Assembly (NCBI GenBank): GCA_013339765.2
Contig: CM023448.1
Location: 323,434,941-323,498,940, forward strand
DNA from: Haemaphysalis longicornis
Lineage: Eukaryota; Arthropoda; Arachnida; Ixodida; Ixodidae
Direction of reading: 5' to 3'
DNA: 64,000 bases
Both the position numbers and the translations under genes were made by a program. Below the pieces are notes generated by a model, which saw only the letters and a program-made list of their open reading frames with translations, did not search any database and was not told the DNA's origin. Below, in pieces: positions 21,270 to 32,500 of this stretch; positions within the stretch are counted from its first letter, which is position 1, and every line of letters begins with the position of its first letter.

Positions 21270-22640
21270 TTTAGACAGTCATTTTATTTAAGCGGATTTT
21301 ATTTAAAAAGCATTTGGTTTAGAAGAGCGTACGGTGAATTTCTTTCTGATTTACAAACACAGAACGAAACAACGCTCGGGTGCATATGCCATAAAAAGAG
21401 TGGCAGCCCCATGCACAACCATTGTGCCAAAACGTTACGCCGCGACTGGTACGCCATGATATGAGCCTCGATTCGTGCGGGAGCACCGTTACTTCGAAAC
21501 AAGTGGCCTATAGGCACGTGAGGGTCCCCGTAAAGGCTGGAAATGGATTTGTATGACCGGTTTTCGCGCGTTGTAAACTTTTATGCGGGGTAGTAGTAAC
21601 CTTTGTAGCATGGCACAAACGCATTTCCCCGAATAGCGTTTCCCCCTTGGTGTCTGCGTCAAATCGCCATCCCATACATTTACAATACTATTCTTCATAT
21701 CCGGAGCTCTGTATAACGCGTCGTTTATTAAGGGCTCGCAATTTCCCATGCCTTTAATACATTTTAACCCGTTTTCTTCAGATTAAAAATTTGATATGCG
21801 TTACCATGTAGGGCTGCGTTACCAGGTATGCGTTAAAAATTTGGTATGCGTTACTAGGTGTACCAGGTAGGCTGCGCATACGTCTCTATTTCATCAAGAC
21901 AGTCCCGAATATGTGATTTAAACGTTTTTCAATGTTCTGTAATTAATGTGCAATTATCAGCGTCCTAGAAAGCGATAACGAGGTATGTTTTATCACCTAG
22001 GTAACTGCATAAAATTTAAACATCAGATTACATTGCCTGCAAGAATAAGCGTATTGCTCATTCTGTCTAGTCTGCCACTGCTTTTATTTTCATTCCAGCA
22101 CACATTAATCCTTCGAAGAATTATCAGGCAATTATTAATCGCACAACCCCGGGGTTGTTCATTTAAACACAACCACCCGCAGTGGTGCTACGCTATCGAC
22201 ACGAGTTGTGTGCACAAAGTCGATCCCGGCATCGTCAGATGTTTTCAATACGGATGTGAAAAACAAAAACGCCTGTGTGTCTAGATTTCGGCGCACGATT
22301 TAAATTCCCGAGTGGCCTTAATTAATACGGAGCCCTCCACGACGGCGCCCCTCGTAACCTATGGGCAGCTTTGGCGGGTAAAACCGAAATTTGAATTGCA
22401 TCCTTCAAGTAATGACCAACATCTCAGATCAGTGACATTTGCAAGACATACTTGCGCGAGAGAAGAACCAGAGAACAATCCTTTAAGCGCTTTTAAATAC
22501 AAACTGTGGTGTCGTGCGTCTCCGATGACTGCAATGTTATGCCTAACTGCCGCAGAACTGACAAACCCGACTAGTTGACGGGACCTTTTTTATTTCCTTC
22601 CTTTTTTAAAGCTCACAGCCCAGGCGCGTGGAAGTGAAGA

Positions 22641-22701
22641 GGGGGGGGGGGGGGGGGGGGGGGGGGCTTATAGACCTTCAGCCGCCCCCCCCCCGCCCCC
22701 C
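22641..22701. repeat. G26 run facing a C-rich run
   Basis: Uninterrupted G26 followed 18 bases later by 17 bases of C with one G. The two can pair as a hairpin or form a G-quadruplex. Length is likely unreliable in an assembly. Confidence 0.85.
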
Positions 22702-23054
22702 TGAAATTTTGTCGCGCTGTCATGCACGGCGATAAACGCAACCACGTGCGTCGGAAACCACCCTAGGATTTTTGTCTAAAACCCCAGGAATCCTGTTCGG
22801 AAAGCGCACCTATCCTCCCTTGGTGTTCTGTTTCCCTCCTGGCATGCCTAACTCTTGCATTCAAGACCTTCATCCACGGGGGTGTACGGCGAGCTCGCGC
22901 TCCGCGACGTGACGGAAAGTCGCTGCTCAGAGCAAACTAGGGGACCTTCGCGGGCGAAACTGCAGGCCTGGCTGCTTCAGTACCTCCACGCAACCAGGGC
23001 CGCCGCCGGAAACCAGTGCGCTAAAGACTTTGGACTTCGCCTCCCGCCGCCCTA

Positions 23055-23195
23055 CATGCTGCGAATTTACCCGCGAATTTGCTGCTGGGCGCCGTTCGTG
23101 CGGAAAAAATGGCCCAATGCCACAGCTACAAAAATAGGTGTTTTGCCGCACGAGGGGAACCGAAAGCAGCGAATTCGTGGGTAAATACGCACCAT
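23055..23195. repeat. Fold-back repeat, about 45-bp imperfect arms
   Basis: Left arm around 23059-23104 (GCGAATTTACCCGCGAATTT...TTCGTGCGG) and right arm around 23142-23190 are imperfect reverse complements. A short MITE-like fold-back is the likeliest reading. Confidence 0.6.
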
Positions 23196-23499
23196 GAAGA
23201 ATGGGATTTCTGCATAAATGTACACGTTGTTGCTAGTGATACTTTTGTCGCCCTGATCAAAATATAATCTCGCTTTTTTCACCTTAACCATGGACCTTTT
23301 CACGAATTATTTGCATGACTAATTTTGGGGCAATTATCCGCAGTACGCGATGGTTGACAAGCTCATCTACGAAATATATTGGCATAACAGACAGCGGCGT
23401 TAAGCTTTGTTCCTAACCGTGGCATGGGTGCAAAACTGAAAAAAAAGGGATTCCTGGATGAGAAACCGACAATAAAATAAAACATTATCGCAACCTTCG

Positions 23500-23895
23500 C
23501 CTCACTTTGCCTCAACCTCAACCTCAACAAACCAAGGAGGGAGCAGTCATCTGGCGTCGATTACAAACACATATTACAACGCACCCATCCTCCACGCTCC
23601 CCTACCCAATACACCCTCACCTGCCAATTCTGCCCCTCTCTTCATACTACCTACCACATGGTGTGGGCCTGTCAAAACACCCCATCGCTTACCCCCAATC
23701 CCAGACCTTCCCCAGAGCAGTGGGAGGGCCTGCTGACCAGCTCCCGTCACGCTGACCAGATCTTTCTGGTCACCCATGCCAGGGCTGCAGCCAAGGCCCA
23801 AGGGTACCTGGACTGAGGCGAACCCACCCCACCGAGTGATGGCTCAACCACCACCGTTTGCTCTATTAAATGTTTCTTCTCTCTCTCTCTCCCCC
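23500..23895 (+). mobile_element. LINE 3' end (R1/I-type) with (CT)n tail
   Basis: Frame one gives KEGAVIWRRLQTHITTHPSS up to about 23600; a frameshift then leads to a second frame from 23601 with PTQYTLTCQFCP, TYHMVWACQ, SPEQWEGLL and FLVTHARAAAKAQGYLD ending at TGA 23814-23816. This is the C-terminal CCHC knuckle region of an RNase H-bearing LINE. A short 3' UTR ends ATTAAATG, then (CT)n at 23877-23890. Severely 5'-truncated. Confidence 0.75.
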
Positions 23896-24282
23896 CACCG
23901 GGAAGAAGAAGATCGGTTTGGAAGGCTGGTTGCCGTAGCCGCTCTCCAAATTCTTCGTTTCTTTTGCCTGTGTTTACCCTTCAGGGTCACCTTCCTTCGC
24001 ACTGTCTCCTCCTAGCATTGCCGCGATCCCCAGGAAGAGGACCCACCGCATCAAGCGGCTCGCTGGGAGCAGTGAGCGGGCCCTCTGGCACGACGGGGTG
24101 CCGCCATCGCCTCCGCTCCATGCCGCCATCACGGAGAACCACGACAGGAGCCTTTCGCACCAATCTCCCTTTGCTGTACCATGTAACACACTTATAGGCC
24201 ACAGAGCTCTTCAGCCCCGAAAAAGCGCTCAGTAGATCAACCTCCAGCGGATACTGCAGACCGTGATGCCGACGTCGTTGAA

Positions 24283-25407
24283 ATGGACCAGGTACCGTTC
24301 ATGCCTGCCACTTACAAGAAGAAACGAACCACCGGAATCCCGGTCGTGTTCCAACCGAAAGTAGCTGGATGCGCCCTGTGGAAAGTCAACCCATACGTCT
24401 TGGCTGCGGACGTCGTGGCGGCGGCACAGGCGAAAGTCTTAACGCATAGACTGAACAAGGACGGCAGTCTCACTGTCACCGTATCGTCTCTTGCCGCCGT
24501 GAACCGCCTTCTCCAGATCTCTACTCTCGCTGGCATGGCTGTGGTTGTTCGGGTACCCCACTCTTACATGGCTACCTACGGGAAAATCGAAGGTGTTCCC
24601 CTTGAGTACACGGACGAGGACCTTGGAAACTACCTACGCAACCAAGGCGTGATATCCGCCCGAAGGCAAGTTTCCTACCGGCCTAATGATGACGGCGTCG
24701 TTACTGAATCTCGCCGAAAATCTGTAATCCTGGAGTTTAAATCAGGTTCACCCCTGCCTGAACGTATGTTCCTTGGCTTCTGCAGTTTTCCGGTGACAGA
24801 ATATATGGGGTCAGCGAAGCAATGCTTTAAATGCCAGAGACATGGTCATATCGCCAAAAACTGTAGAGGACCAGTGCGTTGTAAAATATTCTCCGGTGCT
24901 CACTCGCACAAGGACTGCACCTCCCGGACCCAACCTCAATGTGCGAGTTGCGGAGGCCCACATCCCGCGTCGTATGGAGCTTGCCCGAAGAAAAAGGCTG
25001 CTACTCTTGCTCGCAGTGTCGAGCAAATCCAGGGCAAAACTGCCAGTCGATGTGAACCTCCGCCGAACCCAGAGGTTGTTTTTACAACGGTGACTTCCTC
25101 ATCTAACGACGCAACGCTTCAAAGCCCAGCACAGAACAAGTCACACGCGGGAGCACTCCAAGAACGGACACCGCCCAAATCTGCTCAACTGTCAGGTGCT
25201 ACTAAGGATACAACCTTGTCTTCACAGCGACGTCATAGGAAGAACCTCGACGAGACGGCACATCAATCCACACAGCCAGATCTTGTGAGTCTTCTCATTC
25301 CCATGCTTTTCACGGCTCTCAAGGCTCTGCTGCACGCTAACCCGCCCGCTCAATGTCTCCATGAAGTCGTGGCTGTCTTGGCCTTGGAGCCCCTTGTGAC
25401 GTCCTAA
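24283..25407 (+). CDS. LINE ORF1, gag-like RNA-binding protein with zinc knuckles
   Basis: Open frame of 374 codons. The middle part has an RRM-like or gag-like region (YGKIEGVPLEYTDEDLGNYL near residues 100-120). Three knuckles follow near residues 180-233: CFKCQRHGHIAKNC (intact CCHC), CKIFSGAHSHKDC (second Cys changed to Phe) and CASCGGPHPASYGAC. ORF1 proteins coat element RNA in the ribonucleoprotein. The frame is open upstream of the ATG to about 24190 with element-like sequence (SSSAPKKRSVDQ), so the native start may have been farther upstream and mutated. Only the degraded second knuckle argues against function. Confidence 0.85.
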   Translation: MDQVPFMPATYKKKRTTGIPVVFQPKVAGCALWKVNPYVLAADVVAAAQAKVLTHRLNKDGSLTVTVSSLAAVNRLLQISTLAGMAVVVRVPHSYMATYGKIEGVPLEYTDEDLGNYLRNQGVISARRQVSYRPNDDGVVTESRRKSVILEFKSGSPLPERMFLGFCSFPVTEYMGSAKQCFKCQRHGHIAKNCRGPVRCKIFSGAHSHKDCTSRTQPQCASCGGPHPASYGACPKKKAATLARSVEQIQGKTASRCEPPPNPEVVFTTVTSSSNDATLQSPAQNKSHAGALQERTPPKSAQLSGATKDTTLSSQRRHRKNLDETAHQSTQPDLVSLLIPMLFTALKALLHANPPAQCLHEVVAVLALEPLVTS

Positions 25408-25442
25408 TTTAAGGTGCTGCAGCGGGGTTTCGGAGTACAGCA

Positions 25443-26209
25443 ATGACGACCAAGTTGACAATCACCTCTCCAAAGGTGTCTTTAAACACTAACCTCAAGG
25501 ACTGCACAATCCTTCAATGGAATGCCCGCGGCCTGCGCTCAAAACTTGGAGATTTTCGTCAACTTGTACAGACTTACCAATTCCCATTCCTCGTAATCTC
25601 GGAATCCCGCGTTGAAGATCACTTTCAGCTAAGAAATTATTATTTCCTTCACTCGCACCGCCTAATGGGAGTAAGTCGGTTGTTTATTGGTTTCGGAAAG
25701 ATGTACAAGCAGCAGGCCTACCCGTCCAACCTCACGACACTGAGGAATATGTGTGTGCCACCACTATGCTCTGGACTCAGCGATTTACATTTATTGCTGC
25801 CTATTTGGCACCAGGAGCTGCATTTGATGCCCGCAGGATTGAAAATATAATTGAAGGCACACGCCCACCTCACATCATATGCGGTGATTTCAACGCACAC
25901 AATGGAATGTGGGGAGGTGCACATGCCAATTCTCGTGGAGCAAGCCTTGCTTATCTAGTTATCAATCACGGTATCGAACCTCTCAATGACGGTAGCATCA
26001 CCTACATAAAAAATACAGCAATCAGCAGCTGTATTGACCTTTCCTTCGCGTCAAACAGCTTCATCCAAAAATTTACTTGGCGTACAGATTTGGAAACGAG
26101 AGGCAGTGATCACATTCCGGTTTTAGTCTCTTATCAAGGAACAGCTTCGCGTCGACGTCAAAGCCTATGTCAAGCGCACAGATTGGGAAGTCTTCAAAAA
26201 CCGCACTGA
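25443..26209 (+). pseudogene. LINE ORF2 apurinic-type endonuclease, one frameshift
   Basis: The N-terminal half (25443 to about 25675) gives ILQWNARGLRSKL and VISESRV. After a frameshift the second half (to 26209) gives FTFIAAYLAPGA, HIICGDFNAHN, GGAHANSRGASLAYL and ETRGSDHIPVLVSYQG. GDFNAH and SDH are the catalytic Asp/Asn and His motifs of APE-type LINE endonucleases, which nick target DNA. The first-half Glu is in SESRV. A third frame (26211-26426) carries the following linker. Confidence 0.85.
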
Positions 26210-26614
26210 CGTGGGAATAACCGCAGCAACTAACGACAGTGACATAATACGAACTATGGTTACTTGTCTGACAGAGTCATCGATCGTCGTGAGGAAGCGC
26301 CTAGATATTAAGACCGATCCAGAATATGAAAGGCTGCGTGCCATCCGTAGACGCGCTGAGCGTAAGGCGCGACGTACTAAAAACTTAGAGGCTTGCGGCA
26401 GGCTCGCAAAGAGCAAAGACACGTGAGGCGTTATATTGAAAAGTTAAACCGGCACCGGTGTCGTGATTTATGCACAAAATTAGATGTCCAGAAACCCCTA
26501 TCGAGGATATGGCGCATTATAAAAAGGTATGCGCAACGACAACCAGCAACTGTATCCTTTCAAGGTGCTGTCGTTACACGAAGGCATATCACAAAAAGAA
26601 GTTGCTGAGGAGTA

Positions 26615-27060
26615 TTGTTCGGTTCATATCTACAGTATCCATGCCTCAACTACCCCCTCAATGTGTCGGCCGCAAAGGAACTTCCGTTTTCTATTCAAGA
26701 GCTCGACACGGCCATCTCAAATGTCAAGACACGTTCTTCTCCAGGTCATGACGACATACCTTACGAAGCGATTTCCCATCTGTCTTACCATTCCCGCCTA
26801 CGCCTTCTGGAATACAACTCAACCTGGCTCGGTGGTAGTGTTCCTACAGAATGGAAAATCACTAAAATTACTGCAATCCTAAAACCTGGGAAGCAACCAA
26901 CAAGCTTTGACTCATTCCGGCCTATCGCCTTACTAAACTGCACTGGCAAAATCATGGAAAAAATGATATTAAGGAGAATGACCTGGTACTTGGAAAGCAG
27001 AAACCTTTGCCCACCTGAAATGAATGGCTTCGGGAAAACAGATCCGCTATTTACAACATT
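26615..27060 (+). pseudogene. LINE RT, finger part, cut by insertion
   Basis: Reads FSIQELDTAISNVKTRSSPGHDDIPYEA, WKITKITAILKPGK, FDSFRPIALLNCTGKIMEKMILRR and CPPEMNGFGKTDPLF, typical RT motifs up to the GFR region, and stops where the reverse-strand LINE begins. The first residues are out of frame with the linker. Confidence 0.85.
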
Positions 27061-27797
27061 TTTATTTCATTTATTTCATTTTACCCCTAAAGGCCCTCAA
27101 TGAGGGTATTACATAGGGGGGGGGGGGCATACACGCACTGAAACCACATGTTCAAGCAGTATTAGACAAAATAGAAAAAAGTAGAAAAGAACAAGAAAAC
27201 CTGGGTTCAAAAAAAAGAAGATAGAAATAAACGAGAACAAAAAAAAGAAAAAAAAAGAAAAGAAAAAGCAAATTTAATTCTACAAAATATGGCAGGAATA
27301 CAATGTGTTAAAAATAATTTGAACGAATAAACGGATTGCGCTTGCGCAAGACGGTGACAAGGAAATTGCTCTACGGAATTAGTTAAGTACAGTTGAATAC
27401 AGAAAACGATGAAGGGCAAAAAAGAGAACAGCGGGGGGGGGGGGGGGGGGGCACAATAATGCATATCAAAAAACAGTACAATTCAAATCATCACGGTTGC
27501 AGAAGCAGTTCTTGAAATTTAGTAATGTCAGTTTGAGTTGCTATATGTGAGGGTAAATCGTTCCAGTCAGATATGGTGTGGGGCAGGAATGAGTGTGCAT
27601 ACAAGGACGAGTGACACAGTGGGCGCTTAACTTTGTTGGGATGATCCCTGCGTGGAAAAATGGCTGATGGAGGCTGAAAGAAATCGCTGTGAAGTGTTGG
27701 GTGGAAGTAGATTTTATGGAAAAGGGACAGACGAGCAGGAGCGCGACGAACGCATAACTTATCAAGTTCAGCTCGCTGTTTTAATGTTGTGACGCTT
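27060..27797 (-). mobile_element. 5'-truncated CR1/Jockey-like LINE nested in the RT gene
   Basis: Minus-strand element whose 3' tail, (ATTTC/ATTT)n on the plus strand at 27060-27084, abuts the interrupted RT. Next to it is the 3' UTR with GGGGTAAAATGAAAT, then G-runs at 27116-27127 and 27433-27451 (C-runs on the element strand). Its coding end is at 27491-27797. The RT frame of the outer element resumes at 27812 as ITIVASLEEEL. No clear target duplication was found. It is therefore younger than the outer LINE. Confidence 0.85.
27491..27797 (-). pseudogene. CR1/Jockey-like ORF2 C-terminus
   Basis: One continuous frame from about 27797 to TGA at 27491-27493: SVTTLKQRAELDKLCVRRA, RLSLFHKIYFHPTLHSDFF, RPLCHSSLYAHSFLPHTI and SDWNDLPSHIATQTDITKF. 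This matches the terminal domain seen at 18428-18800 and 39000-39248. It has no start and no RT. Confidence 0.8.
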
Positions 27798-27811
27798 GAA
27801 AATGTAGAATA

Positions 27812-28918
27812 ATCACTATCGTCGCTTCACTGGAAGAAGAACTACAAAGTGGACACATACCGACGGTAGTATTTCTTGACATAAAGTCAGAATTTGATTC
27901 AGTCTTGCACACTGCAATTCTAGAGTCCCTAGCTGTCTTTGGTCTTGGTGGAAGACTGTACGCCTGGATTGCGAGCTACCTCAAAGGACGTGAAATTTTC
28001 ATGTGCACGCCAGAAGGCCCTACTTCCCTTCACAGTATACAGAAAGGAGTGCATCAACGAGTCGTCCAAAGTGCTCTGTTATTTAACCTTACGCTCATCC
28101 ACCTAAAGCGTGTGCTCCCGCCCGGAGTCAAGGTCACACTTTATGCGGATGACATCTGCATTTGGTGTGCGGCAAAGTCACGTCGTACAACGCAACAGCG
28201 ACTACAGAAAGCTTTGAGCAATGTGTCTGCGTACCTTGCGTCCAAGGGTCTCCGCCTTCCTTCCGAGAAAAGCGTTGCCATGGCGTTCACCCGCAAGCGG
28301 ATGAGCCAATACCCTCTAATCCTTGGCGGTCGTTGTCTGCAATACGTACGAACCCAAAAATACCTTGGGATCATCGTGGATCGAAACCTATCCTGGGCTC
28401 CGGAAGTAAAGCGATTACGTACTCGTATCTCTGCGATGGCACAAGTTATTGGGTACCTTGCCGGAAGTCGATGGGGCAGTGACTGTAGATCCATGGTGCT
28501 GCTCTGCAAAGCATATGTAGACGGCTTGCTGCGCTACAGCCTGCCTGTTCTGCAACGGCTGTCCCCAACATGCAAAAAGCAACTCAATGCGGCTAGGAAT
28601 AACTGTCTGCGTACCTGTCTCGGCCTTCCTAAGGGCTCATCGTGTGTTGGCACTGTCGGAGAGGCTGGTTGCTTGCCTTTAGATGTTCTTAGAATGCAGG
28701 AAACATTTCGAATATACTTGAGGCATACGCTGTACGCAAAATCCAAATTCTTCGCAAGTATTGTACAATGCAACAAAATTCCGAGCTTCGCAGAAACTAT
28801 AAATACTATAAACATCTCTGTACCTACCCAACGACGACAACTCATTCCATGTGGTTTCCCGCCTTCGACTCTATTATCTCCCCTATGCATAAAATTAAAC
28901 ATACCTGGACTCACCTAA
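27812..28918 (+). pseudogene. LINE RT palm and thumb, after the insertion
   Basis: Continuous frame. Motif A is VVFLDIKSEFDSV (Asp kept, usual AFD changed to EFD). Motif B, GVHQRVVQSALLFNL, has lost the usual PQGSVLSP. Motif C is VTLYADDICIWC with both Asp kept. Thumb: YLGIIVDRNLSWAPEVK and KAYVDGLLRYSLPVL. It ends at a TAA (28916-28918) inside the element; the same frame continues into RNase H, so this stop is a nonsense mutation. Confidence 0.85.
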
Positions 28919-29524
28919 AAAAATGTTATGCCTCAGATATCCCTCCTTCAATTAACGTTTGCCCATATAAGTAGCCAATACTCTCATATGACCCACATTT
29001 TTACTGATGGCTCATCTACGTCTGACTGCAGTTCTTCTGGGCTCTTCATTTCATCAACCGGCCAAGCACTCTCATACCGTGTTGAGCGCCCAACATCATC
29101 TACATCTGCTGAGCTTCATGCCATCAAACAAGCACTTCACTACATTCTCCGCCAGCAGCCAGCACAGTGGGTAATCTTCACAGATTCGAAGACAGCGCTG
29201 CGAACTCTTTGACGTGCCAGCTGCTTCAGCATTCACGAACATATATCTCGTGTTTTCTCCTATCTAAATCATCTAGTCGGCGTCGCCGGGCACCGCGTGA
29301 TACTGCAGTGGATCCCTGCCCACTGCGGCATCATAGGCAATGAAAAAGCAGATGAGGCTGCCAAGAGAGGATTACGACTGTGGAACGTGAGAAACATTTT
29401 CTTCACGAAGCACGATGCCTCGAGACGAGCAAAGGAGCTTGTTTTCAGGGAAAGAAGCGCCTTCTGGTCTCTCCCGGAAAACCAGCACCCATTCCTGCAC
29501 CATGCGATACAACTTTGGCACTGA
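28919..29524 (+). pseudogene. LINE RNase H domain with nonsense codon
   Basis: Same frame as the RT. MTHIFTDGSS (first Asp), SAELHAIKQAL (Glu), VIFTDSKTALRTL (second Asp), TGA at 29210-29212, then VILQWIPAHCGIIGNEKADEAA (final Asp). All four catalytic acidic residues are present, so only the stop and frame breaks kill it. The C-terminal knuckle CDNCGSPATVEHILLECP follows in another frame near 29640-29692, then ALFEYLNDIGVAQLI ending near 29863. Confidence 0.85.
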
Positions 29525-32500
29525 GGAAACCGGAGCGACTTCCACGTCGGCTAGAGACTTTGCGCCATCGATTACGTCTTAACATAGCGCTCACAAATAC
29601 CTACCCATATCGCCAAGGCTTAACCTAGAACCCGTATTGTGACAACTGCGGTTCACCAGCAACCGTCGAGCATATTTTACTGGAGTGCCCTACATACTGT
29701 CAAGCAAGAACCAACCTCGCACAGAAGATCGAGTGCCTCAACCACAGTCCCCTAACTTGAAAAGCACTTCTGGGACCATGGCCATCTCCCTCGTCTCAGC
29801 GTAAAGTGCTAACCGCATTATTTGAATATCTCAATGACATTGGCGTTGCTCAGCTGATATAGGACCAGAACATCCTTGCACTGTGCAACCCTCTATAGAC
29901 TTTTCCCGAGTCGAACTGACGGTCCCCAACACACACGCTACCTCCTTTTTTACTTCTTTTATTTCCTTCTTTCTTCTCTACCTTCCGCCTTACTTCCTAT
30001 TGCAACTTTATTCCCTCCTCCCGACCCCGCAGAGTAGCAGGTAGGCGTTAACATGCCGGGCGACCTCTCTGCTTTCCTCTAATGAAGAGCTTCCTCTCTT
30101 GTCTCTCTCGTGCCCCCACAGGTTGTTTCTTTTGTGCTTTTTACGTTTATAATGTCCGCTGCGTGCTTTGTTAGCTCTAAAGGAATACGTTCTTTACTTC
30201 AATGTTTTTTTTTGCTTCCATGCATGTTAAGCATATATATGTTTATATTTGTTCTACATTTCCCCCTTTCTTTAAGTGCTATTTCTTATGTAGACAAAAC
30301 AGAAAATTGCGAGCAGTGACACAAATTATGTCCCAATTCTCGGAACCTTCAAATAAGTTTTTATGAAATACTGTATTTTCCTTGTTCTTGACAGTACCTG
30401 TTATGTATTTTCAGTTCATAGTTATAAATTTTAGTTAGTTTAGTTATAAAATATGTTATCAATTAATAGTTCTGTATTTATTATACACATACTTATTCCC
30501 CTGAAAAATTCTATGGTGGAGGTCGAGGGGCAATCTCAGCTTCCCCTCCCCCTCCCCCCCCCCCCCCTCTTCCCCACTGAGCAAAATTTCTGGCAACGCC
30601 CCTGCCTCACAGCCCCCCTTAGCGGCGAATCGAAGCACGAGGAGCGGCAGCGGTAATGGTGCCCAACCCCCTCAAAAGTTAGAAACTGCTAATCCTACAG
30701 TCCATGCCATCCCTCCTCCTGCTTCTTGTGCCCCCTCCCCCCTCCCGGCCTAAAAATGTCACTCTAGGTTCCTGTCTGCTGTAGATTGTGTGGTCCTTTC
30801 ATAATATCGGAATCTGGTTTGTCGTTTCCATAATGGCTGTATCAACGCTAAAGGAAGATGTATGGGCTTCCATTGCAAAATTGTTTGCTGCGTCAGAACC
30901 AAGGACAAAAAAGAAAGAGTGTAAGGAAACGGTGTCTACGAACGAAATTTACGTGTGAGTGGGGTGGAGCATTAGCCCTATGCCGACTTGTTTCGGTGGT
31001 CCTCGGCGCCTGGCGCCGCCCAAGCCAGCGCTTCGTGTTCTGTGTCTCGCCTCCGTTTTGTGCCGCTCTTTCGCTAGTCTTTTTTTTTTTTTTAAGGAAA
31101 TTATGAGCCTGCACCAACTCTTACAACTTCCCGGTTTAACCCTTGCCAATCGCTACATGCGAAGAGAAATCCGAAGTCCGTGTCGATCGGAACAGAGCAT
31201 TCGAGACAGCCGGCTACCAGCACATTTGCGAAGACGAATAAGCCTCGTTAGCACCAATAGGTGTTGCAAGATTTGCAAAGTTTTTTGGAAACTGGTTTGT
31301 GATTGGCTGATGCAATCACGTTTTCTTGAGGCGATTTTTTCACTCCGCGCAGGGTGAGATGGTGACCGGCAGTGACGCCGCCCTGCGATATATTTCTACA
31401 GGCAATGAAATCGACCTTCGGTTTCTGGGATCACTAAGTAAAAGATGCGCGTGTGATATTCAGTGCATATCGGCCCGCATTTGTTTACGCTGCGAGGAGC
31501 GCTCACACCTCCCAGGTTCTGCAGTAAATAATTTAAACAAACAAAACTAGGGCCAACGTCAGCAAATACCGAAAAAAAGATGACAAAAGAAATAAAAATC
31601 TCCCAGAATATCCAGAGAGGCCTTGGCAAACGTGGGGTTCGTTTCTGCGGAGTTTGTGCGCGGGCAAAAGGGGAGGAAAAAGAGAAAACTCAGGGGCGAA
31701 ATTCCGATCGCGCGACGGCTCTCTTTTTCAATCCACCCACGCGCGAGAGCGACAGCGCAGGAGGTCGGGGGGGTGTTTATTTTACTCGCGAGCGTACGCA
31801 GCGGCGAAAAATAAAAATAAAGAAAGGCAATGAAGAAAACCTTTCTGCCACTGCACTCCGCTCGCTTTATTCCCCTTGGATCGGCGGCAGCAACGCGCGC
31901 CAGCCTTTCCCGCCCTTCCTATGGCTCCTCCAAGCCGAAATTGGAGCTTCCTTATCGCCGAAGAGAGCGCCGGTCGAGCTCGGCGTCCTTGCCGGCAGGC
32001 CCGGGTGGATCGTCCACCCTGAGACACCCGAGAGGTGTGATCGATGGGCCCGAGTAAGAGGTGCGAGAGAGACACGTGGGAACGAGAGCGGCATTGTTTC
32101 TCTTCGTCACGCGGTCTACAGAAGCAGCGGGGACGCCACGGTCGCCGTGGCGCGCATTGCTTGCTCTGCGGCGTAAAACCAGGCGCGAAGAGGATACGCC
32201 CGGCTCGTCCAATGCAGCCGCAGGACGGAGCCGAGATGTATTCCCACCACCTGCAGCTGGAGCCCGGTGTGGAAATGACTTCGTGCGAAGGACACGGCGT
32301 GGCGTTTACGTGCGTTCCCACGAGTGGCTTGCGGGTTTATTCCTCCGTGCCGTAGATGTGGCGCCACAAGCTCCATTTCAACCTTACCGTCCTTGAGCCC
32401 CGGGCGCCAGCGGTGGGAAGGATTTATTTCCACTTGGGAAAGAATGTCCTCTCTATCTAACACGTTGAAGGCTTCCGCTCGATTCGGCAGGTGCAAAGAT

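Larger units (their letters stand above)
20050..23490. other. No gene; minor repeats only
   Basis: No coding similarity on either strand. Contains a hairpin at 21235-21269 (15-bp arms, 5-nt loop), a 50-bp degenerate tandem pair starting at 21783 and 21833, a G26 run at 22641-22666 facing a C-rich run at 22685-22701, and a fold-back at 23055-23195. A segment near 20770 (TATTGCTGGAAAGACATTTCT) has relatives near 52160 and 53430, an old dispersed repeat. Confidence 0.5.
23896..30120 (+). mobile_element. Nearly full-length I/Jockey-group LINE, interrupted
   Basis: Two-ORF non-LTR retrotransposon. The 5' UTR starts directly after the (CT)n tail of the preceding LINE. Order: ORF1 (24283-25407), endonuclease (25443-26209), linker, RT (26615-27060 and 27812-28918), RNase H (28919-29524), C-terminal knuckle (about 29635-29860), 3' UTR to about 30120. 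RNase H after RT and a knuckle-bearing ORF1 fit the I/Jockey group. Its RT is split by a minus-strand LINE at 27060-27797. Without that insert it would be about 5.5 kb, a normal full length. Many frameshifts and stops in ORF2 show it is inactive. Confidence 0.85.

Noticed and set aside
31580..32496. Overlapping open frames of 100-198 codons on both strands
   Set aside because: GC-rich DNA lengthens open frames; no motif, no consistent codon bias, no splice-site support.
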